Positions 60,310-64,000 of a stretch of DNA of 64,000 bases are shown here, in pieces; within the stretch, counting starts at the first letter, position 1, and each line of letters starts with the position of its first letter. The notes under the pieces were generated by a model. The model ran no database searches. It worked only from the letters and a program-made list of their open reading frames with translations, and was not told where the DNA came from. The DNA is from Chloroflexota bacterium (GTDB lineage Bacteria > Chloroflexota > Anaerolineae > CG2-30-64-16): the NCBI GenBank assembly GCA_026389845.1, contig JAPLHB010000144.1:1-64000 (forward strand). The letters run 5' to 3'. A program made the translations under genes and the position numbers.

Positions 60310-62540
60310 GATATTGGCACCTCATGCCACCCATCCGCCGCGTCGGGCGAAGTCAGCGGTCGCCCGTCGCTGGTCAGCAATCGCAGGCGCAGCGTCCGGG
60401 GCGGATCGCCAACTAGATCGAGCCGGTGCCAGGTGACGAAGCCGCCGCCCGCCACCCATTCCGGCGGCCGGAACGCGTCGAACGAGACGACCTGCCCCCA
60501 CCCACCCGCAGCCACTTCGAGCCGATAGCCCGGCCAGCCGGCCGGATCGGGACCAGCGGTGCGCCACCCCAACATCAACTCAGCCCGGCCATCCGCGCCG
60601 GCCGACCAGGCGGCGTTGACCAGCGTCAGATGATCGCCGAAGGCAACGGGGAGAAGTCCGGTTTCTCGCAGAAACCTGGCTTCTGCGCTAGCGGGCAGTT
60701 CGACCACCGTCAGTGCGGGCGAGCCGTTCGGGGCAAGGATGCGGTCGCGCTCGACACCCCGGCCGGCCAGCAACTCGGCCGCGGGGCCGCTCAGCGCCGC
60801 GCTGGCGCCGATCAGATAGGTCGCAGATTGGCCGGGCGGCGGCAGCGGCAGAGAGACGCGGGCGTCGAACCAGCTCAGGTTCGGGTTTTCGTGCTCGAAA
60901 TATCTCTGCACCGTGGCGTGCTCGCCCAACAGCATGAAGGTCGGGTGGCGATAGATGTCGGACGACAGATAAACGTGCCCGGCCGGCTGGTTGGTTCCCA
61001 GCCAACGCCACGCGGCCGTCATGTCTCCTTCGAACGCGTCGAACGTCGCCTGTGACGGCCCCCAGGCGCGGAAATAGTCGCGGTAGGTGAGGGCTGCGTG
61101 GATGAGGAGCGCGGCGGCAGCGAGGATGACAAGGTGACGAGGTGACACGGTGACACGGTGACGATCCCGTCGCACCGCCTGATCTTTGCTCCCGGACATC
61201 AAACGGCCAAGAGCTGCGATCACCGCCACGACGCCGATTGCGGGAAAGAAGTAGACGCCCGGAATCACGCCGAGCACGCGCGGCAGGGTGGGGAAGCGGT
61301 CGGTGGCGAGGAACGACGGGAGCAGCAGCGCCGGAAACCAGGTCAGCAGGAAGAGCGCGGCCGGCTGGCGCCAGCGCCAGAGCAGCGCGGCAACGCCGAT
61401 CAGCGCCAGGACCGCGGTCAGCGGATCGAAGACCGGCCGGCCGGGCAGGTTGTAGAACTGATCCATGTCTCCGCGGCCGGGCGCGAAGAACTGGAGCACG
61501 TTCGCCACGGCCGCCTGCCCCATCCGCGCCAGCGGACTGGCGTCCTTGAATACGACGACCTCGCCGGCCCGTTGGCTGAAGCTGCCCGGGTGCTGGAGGA
61601 AGTAGACGCCGAGCGGCGCAAAGACCAGCGCAACGACGGCATAGAGGATGACGATGCCCCAGAAATGCCGCCGTAGAAGCGCCTCCTCCCGCTGGCCCGA
61701 CGCGCAGGCGATGATCGCCTGCAATACCAAAAATCCGCCCAGGAACACCGGGAAAAACCGGCTGGCCGTGTAGAAGTGCGTCGCCAGGCCGAGGAAGAAG
61801 CCGCTGAGGGCGAACCAGGGAGATTGCGGATTGCGGATTGCGGATTGCAGATTGCAGATTGCGGATTGCCGATTGCAGATTACCGATTTGCCGATTCGCT
61901 GATTTGCCGATTCGCTGATTCGCTCATTCGCCAGGTTCACTCCGCGCCAGAAGGCGGCGAAGGCCAAGACGCCACAAAGGGGCGTAAAGACCCCGCGGAT
62001 GCCGAAGCGGCTGAAGTGAATGTGCCAGTAGGAGGTGGCGAGGTAGAGCGCGGCGATTGGGGCGACGAAAGACGAAAGACAAAAGACGAAAGAGCGACGG
62101 TTGTTCGTCCTTCGTCGTTCGTCCTTCGTCAGTTCCAACCCCAGCCAATACGTCGCCAGCGCGCTCAGGATGCCGGCGAGGGCCGAGGGGAGACGCAGTG
62201 CCAGCGGCACGACGCCGATCAGCCGGAACATGCCGGCCACGAGCCACATGTGCAGCCCCTCGCGGCCAAAGTTGGCGGGGAAGAAGATCGCACCGCGGCC
62301 GGCGAGCACGTCGAGCGCGTCCAGCCCATCGGTTGCCTCGTCGCCGAAGAGCCCGGGCGGGATGCTGTCGATCCGCCACAGGCGAAAGAGACCCGCGACG
62401 AGCAGGATCAACGCGAGATGAAACCAGGAGGAATGCAACACGCAACACGCAACACGCAACACGCGTGTGTCCCGTCCTCCGAGATTACCGGTGGCAGGTT
62501 CGTCTTTCGTCTTTCGTCTTTCGTCCTTCGTCGTCCGCAC
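60306..62540 (-). CDS. GT39-like membrane glycosyltransferase
   Basis: Up to 744 residues; the start is uncertain because the first 35 codons (from a GTG at 62540) are repeat sequence. About twelve membrane helices. The first luminal loop has IPPGLFGDEATDGLDALDVL with the DE pair typical of GT39/ArnT-like transferases, then NFGREGLHMWLVAGMFRLIG. They use lipid-linked sugars to glycosylate proteins or lipids outside the membrane. Loops derived from repeats: 61120-61165, 61813-61935 (ISESANQRIGKSVICNRQSA) and 62066-62135 (TKDERRRTNNRRSFVF). Acts with the other membrane transferases downstream (inference). Confidence 0.87.
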   Translation of the reverse strand: MRTTKDERRKTKDEPATGNLGGRDTRVLRVACCVLHSSWFHLALILLVAGLFRLWRIDSIPPGLFGDEATDGLDALDVLAGRGAIFFPANFGREGLHMWLVAGMFRLIGVVPLALRLPSALAGILSALATYWLGLELTKDERRRTNNRRSFVFCLSSFVAPIAALYLATSYWHIHFSRFGIRGVFTPLCGVLAFAAFWRGVNLANERISESANQRIGKSVICNRQSAICNLQSAIRNPQSPWFALSGFFLGLATHFYTASRFFPVFLGGFLVLQAIIACASGQREEALLRRHFWGIVILYAVVALVFAPLGVYFLQHPGSFSQRAGEVVVFKDASPLARMGQAAVANVLQFFAPGRGDMDQFYNLPGRPVFDPLTAVLALIGVAALLWRWRQPAALFLLTWFPALLLPSFLATDRFPTLPRVLGVIPGVYFFPAIGVVAVIAALGRLMSGSKDQAVRRDRHRVTVSPRHLVILAAAALLIHAALTYRDYFRAWGPSQATFDAFEGDMTAAWRWLGTNQPAGHVYLSSDIYRHPTFMLLGEHATVQRYFEHENPNLSWFDARVSLPLPPPGQSATYLIGASAALSGPAAELLAGRGVERDRILAPNGSPALTVVELPASAEARFLRETGLLPVAFGDHLTLVNAAWSAGADGRAELMLGWRTAGPDPAGWPGYRLEVAAGGWGQVVSFDAFRPPEWVAGGGFVTWHRLDLVGDPPRTLRLRLLTSDGRPLTSPDAADGWHEVPIS
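61120..61165. repeat. GGTGACAC units inside the GT39-like gene
   Basis: AAGGTGAC, GAGGTGAC, ACGGTGAC, ACGGTGAC: an 8-bp period. In frame, encoding RHRVTVSPRHL just before a membrane helix. Confidence 0.8.
61813..61935. repeat. GATTGCN and GATTCGC units inside the GT39-like gene
   Basis: At least eight GATTGCG/GATTGCA heptamers followed by GATTTGCC and GATTCGCT units. The roughly 120-base array encodes about 38 residues between two helices (LANERISESANQRI, then CNRQSAICNLQSAIRNPQS). Confidence 0.9.
62066..62135. repeat. GACGAAA heptamers with facing arm inside the GT39-like gene
   Basis: GACGAAA, GACGAAA, GACAAAA, GACGAAA face TTCGTCCTTCGTCGTTCGTC. In frame; encodes TKDERRRTNNRRSFVFCLSS between helices. 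Confidence 0.88.
62432..62540. repeat. CACGCAA and GACGAAA arrays at the start of the GT39-like gene
   Basis: Four CACGCAA units (62437-62466) and four CGTCTTT units (62502-62530). They cover the whole region where the start codon must lie, so the true N-terminus is unresolved. Confidence 0.85.
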
Positions 62541-62562
62541 GCCAAGTTCCTCTTCGCCGACG

Positions 62563-63408
62563 TTACTTCAACACCTTGCGCCCCAGCACCCAGCGGTGAT
62601 GCGCCCAGACCTGCTTGATCTTCCACGGCGCCGGCAGGCGCTCCAGCCAGGCGTACTTCATCACACGGTCGTAGAGATCGGGCTGCTTGCCCAGGTAGTA
62701 GTCCATGGTGGCCCAACGCCAGCCTTCACCCTGGAAGCGGCTCTGGAGCTTCTGCGAGCGGATGCCGAGCCGGGCCAGCAACTCGCTGGCGGGCATCACC
62801 GTGTCGGGCCACGGCGGCACGTCGAGCACGCCCTGGTCAATGATCTCCACTCCCAGCCATGCGAGCTGCCGGCGGATTAGGCCGATGTCGGTCCAGCGTT
62901 CGTCAATCTCCTTGACGAACTCCGGCTCGGCCACGTATTTGCGGAACTGGTAGCCAACCTGGACGGGATTCGGCACGGCGACGAAGACCAGCTTGTTCGA
63001 GCAGCGCACCATCTCGCGCAGGAAGTCGCCAGGGGCTTTCAGATGCCAGAGCGCGGCCCAGTTCCAGACGAACTCGAAGCTGTTGTCGTCGAACGGCAGC
63101 CTGGCCCAGTCCTCCGCCAGAGCGAATCTGGCCGGCAGCCCCAGCTCGCCCCAGATGCGCTCGACGCCGGCCAGCCGCTCCGCGTTGTCATCCACGAGCG
63201 TCACCGGCGTCTTGATGCGCGCCAGCGCCACGCTGTTGATCCCGCTCACCCCGGCCATGCCGAACAGCGGCGCCTCCAGCACCGAGGCGAAGCCGTACTG
63301 GCCTTTGAGATAGAGCAGAAAGTCGTTCAGCACGAACCGCTCGTAGACGAGGCCGAGGCCCTCGTCGTAGTCGGTGAGGTAGTGGCGCCAGGTGGGTTCG
63401 GATGTCAT
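62563..63408 (-). CDS. SAM-dependent methyltransferase-like protein
   Basis: 281 residues. The Rossmann start is unusual: VLEAPLFGMAGVSGINSVAL instead of a canonical GxGxG. It is followed by VTLVDDNAERLAGVERIW (acidic ribose-binding Asp), FALAEDWARLPFDDNSFEFVWNWAALWHL (core LPFDDNSFEFVWNW, methyltransferase 11 style), and NKLVFVAVPNPVQVGYQFRK. Substrate unknown. It is the first gene of the operon with the three membrane transferases, suggesting a role in modifying a glycan or lipid carrier (inference). Confidence 0.8.
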   Translation of the reverse strand: MTSEPTWRHYLTDYDEGLGLVYERFVLNDFLLYLKGQYGFASVLEAPLFGMAGVSGINSVALARIKTPVTLVDDNAERLAGVERIWGELGLPARFALAEDWARLPFDDNSFEFVWNWAALWHLKAPGDFLREMVRCSNKLVFVAVPNPVQVGYQFRKYVAEPEFVKEIDERWTDIGLIRRQLAWLGVEIIDQGVLDVPPWPDTVMPASELLARLGIRSQKLQSRFQGEGWRWATMDYYLGKQPDLYDRVMKYAWLERLPAPWKIKQVWAHHRWVLGRKVLK

Positions 63409-63434
63409 GGGGTGTTGTTCCTGTCGAAAGCGTC

Positions 63435-63469
63435 ACGTGCCAGGCGCTTTTCGGAAGTGCCTGGCACGT
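63435..63469. repeat. 15-bp hairpin of the TGCCAGGCACTT type
   Basis: ACGTGCCAGGCGCTT pairs with AAGTGCCTGGCACGT around a TTCGG loop (one G-T pair). Located between the antitoxin-like gene end and the methyltransferase start. It may be a terminator without T-run or a dispersed repeat. Confidence 0.7.
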
Positions 63470-63492
63470 AATCGTCGCAGCAGTGTATTGAC

Positions 63493-63834
63493 TCAGGCTA
63501 CCGCCTGCATCTGACTGGCTCCGATGGGAACCCAAGTCAGGTGCAGGACAGCTTCGATGGCATCAACCAGGCGTTGCGCCTCGGGCGCCAGGCGGGTTTC
63601 ATGCCCGTCCGGGCAGTAAAGCTGGCGCAGACCGCGCAATTGCGCTCGACCGTCGGCCAGGCTCACATCCACGTAGCGGGAAAGCAAGGTCTGCTCGCAC
63701 TTGGGGCACCGGTTGCGCGGGCGTGGCCCGACCGTCACCGACACCGGCTGCGTAGCATCCAGGTAATCGGTGGCGTTGCGAGTTTCCCAGAATTTGCCCT
63801 CTTCGACTCTCGACATTGTTGGTAGCTTGTCCAT
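63493..63834 (-). CDS. CopG-like antitoxin with zinc-ribbon C-terminus
   Basis: 113 residues from the Met at 63834 (63816 is an alternative). The segment SRVEEGKFWETRNATDYLD is the conserved opening of CopG-like antitoxins paired with BrnT-like toxins. It is followed by CPKC and YCPDGH, a small zinc-ribbon-like part of YgiT type (RNRCPKCEQTLLSRYVDV). The cognate toxin gene should lie directly upstream but is reduced to a short stub (63842-63883). The gene therefore appears to be a solitary antitoxin. Confidence 0.65.
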   Translation of the reverse strand: MDKLPTMSRVEEGKFWETRNATDYLDATQPVSVTVGPRPRNRCPKCEQTLLSRYVDVSLADGRAQLRGLRQLYCPDGHETRLAPEAQRLVDAIEAVLHLTWVPIGASQMQAVA

Positions 63835-63841
63835 CATCACG

Positions 63842-63883
63842 ATCCTTGTTGTACTCGTTCCAGATGAGGTCTCGGACGTGCAT
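63842..63883 (-). pseudogene. Stub of a BrnT-like toxin gene
   Basis: ATG followed by codons for HVRDLIWNEYNKD, the typical N-terminus of toxins that continue HIARHxV. Here the similarity stops after the Asp codon and the frame runs into the antitoxin start region. An internal deletion of the toxin gene is the simplest explanation. Confidence 0.45.
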
Positions 63884-63904
63884 GATCGCGCCTCAATGAA
63901 CCAG

Positions 63905-63933
63905 ATTATAGCAGCCATCCAGAGAGTCTACAA
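63905..63933 (-). promoter_or_regulatory. Promoter of the toxin-stub/antitoxin locus
   Basis: Minus strand TTGTAG (63933-63928), 17-base spacer, TATAAT (63910-63905), 22 bases before the toxin-stub ATG. The remaining bases to 64000 show no complete gene. Confidence 0.6.
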
Positions 63934-64000
63934 GGCACATCCCCTGAAATTTACCGCGGCGACCACCCCGAAGGGGCGGATTCGCGTGGTTGGCCGCATC

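Overview
The window looks like a piece of chromosome from a GC-rich, probably anaerobic or facultative, free-living bacterium. It is most likely a Chloroflexota of the Anaerolineae/Caldilineae type. This is an inference from gene content: ECF sigma factor with DUF5667 and DUF5666 partners, DUF2723 and other polytopic GT-C-like proteins, a secreted protein ending in a PT-rich linker plus a YLP motif, a DHH-CBS-polyA-polymerase protein, a fused ECF-transporter ATPase, and dense short tandem repeats between genes. No rRNA or other decisive taxonomic marker is present.

Layout. 0-11 kb: methyltransferase, zinc-ribbon protein, two-cluster ferredoxin, DedA protein, FtsH, DUF624-like membrane protein, AIR-synthase/HypE-like protein, then an overlapping chain of a TumE-like toxin-antitoxin pair and an ECF S component, followed by the fused ATPase and EcfT. 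11.4 kb: tRNA-Arg(CCG). 11.5-23.8 kb (minus strand): EamA transporter, lytic transglycosylase lipoprotein, M32 carboxypeptidase, SDR, a tightly overlapping chain (HAS-barrel-like protein, methyltransferase, GNAT protein, lipase-like hydrolase), M20 peptidase, DUF433 protein, and a C_GCAxxG_C_C redox protein. 24.1-40.6 kb (minus): a surface-polysaccharide cluster with an initiating sugar-phosphate transferase, four glycosyltransferases, O-antigen ligase, flippase, a bifunctional GDP-fucose enzyme and two sugar-nucleotide epimerases. It is interrupted by tRNA-Leu(GAG), and its centre (about 25.5-34.8 kb) is visibly less GC-rich than its flanks.

40.6-47.7 kb: MoeA, two Yip1 proteins, and an ECF-sigma/DUF5667/secreted protein/DUF5666 group. 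48-55 kb: DHH-CBS-tRNA nucleotidyltransferase, DksA/TraR protein, an S1-domain protein behind a long leader with an internal terminator-like hairpin, and EtfA/EtfB. 55.1-63.4 kb: three large membrane glycosyltransferase-like proteins and a methyltransferase, one carrying a C-terminal ILEI/FAM3-like domain. The right edge holds a CopG-like antitoxin whose toxin gene seems to be reduced to a 14-codon stub.

The most unusual property is the repeat content. Many non-homologous short tandem repeats share a period of 7 bp (CACGCAN, GACGAAN, GATTGCN, GCTGATN, TTGGAAG, CGTTTTT, AATCCGA, CCCCTGT and others). They sit between genes as two facing inverted arms that often begin at, or supply, a stop codon. 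The same families also lie in frame inside at least seven genes (fkp, an epimerase, moeA, the tRNA nucleotidyltransferase and the three membrane proteins), mostly in probable loops. In addition there are two inverted copies of a 126-bp element built of four hairpins with TTGAAA/TTTCAA tips, and three copies of a MITE-like element ending in TGTCATTCTGAGCGGGT.
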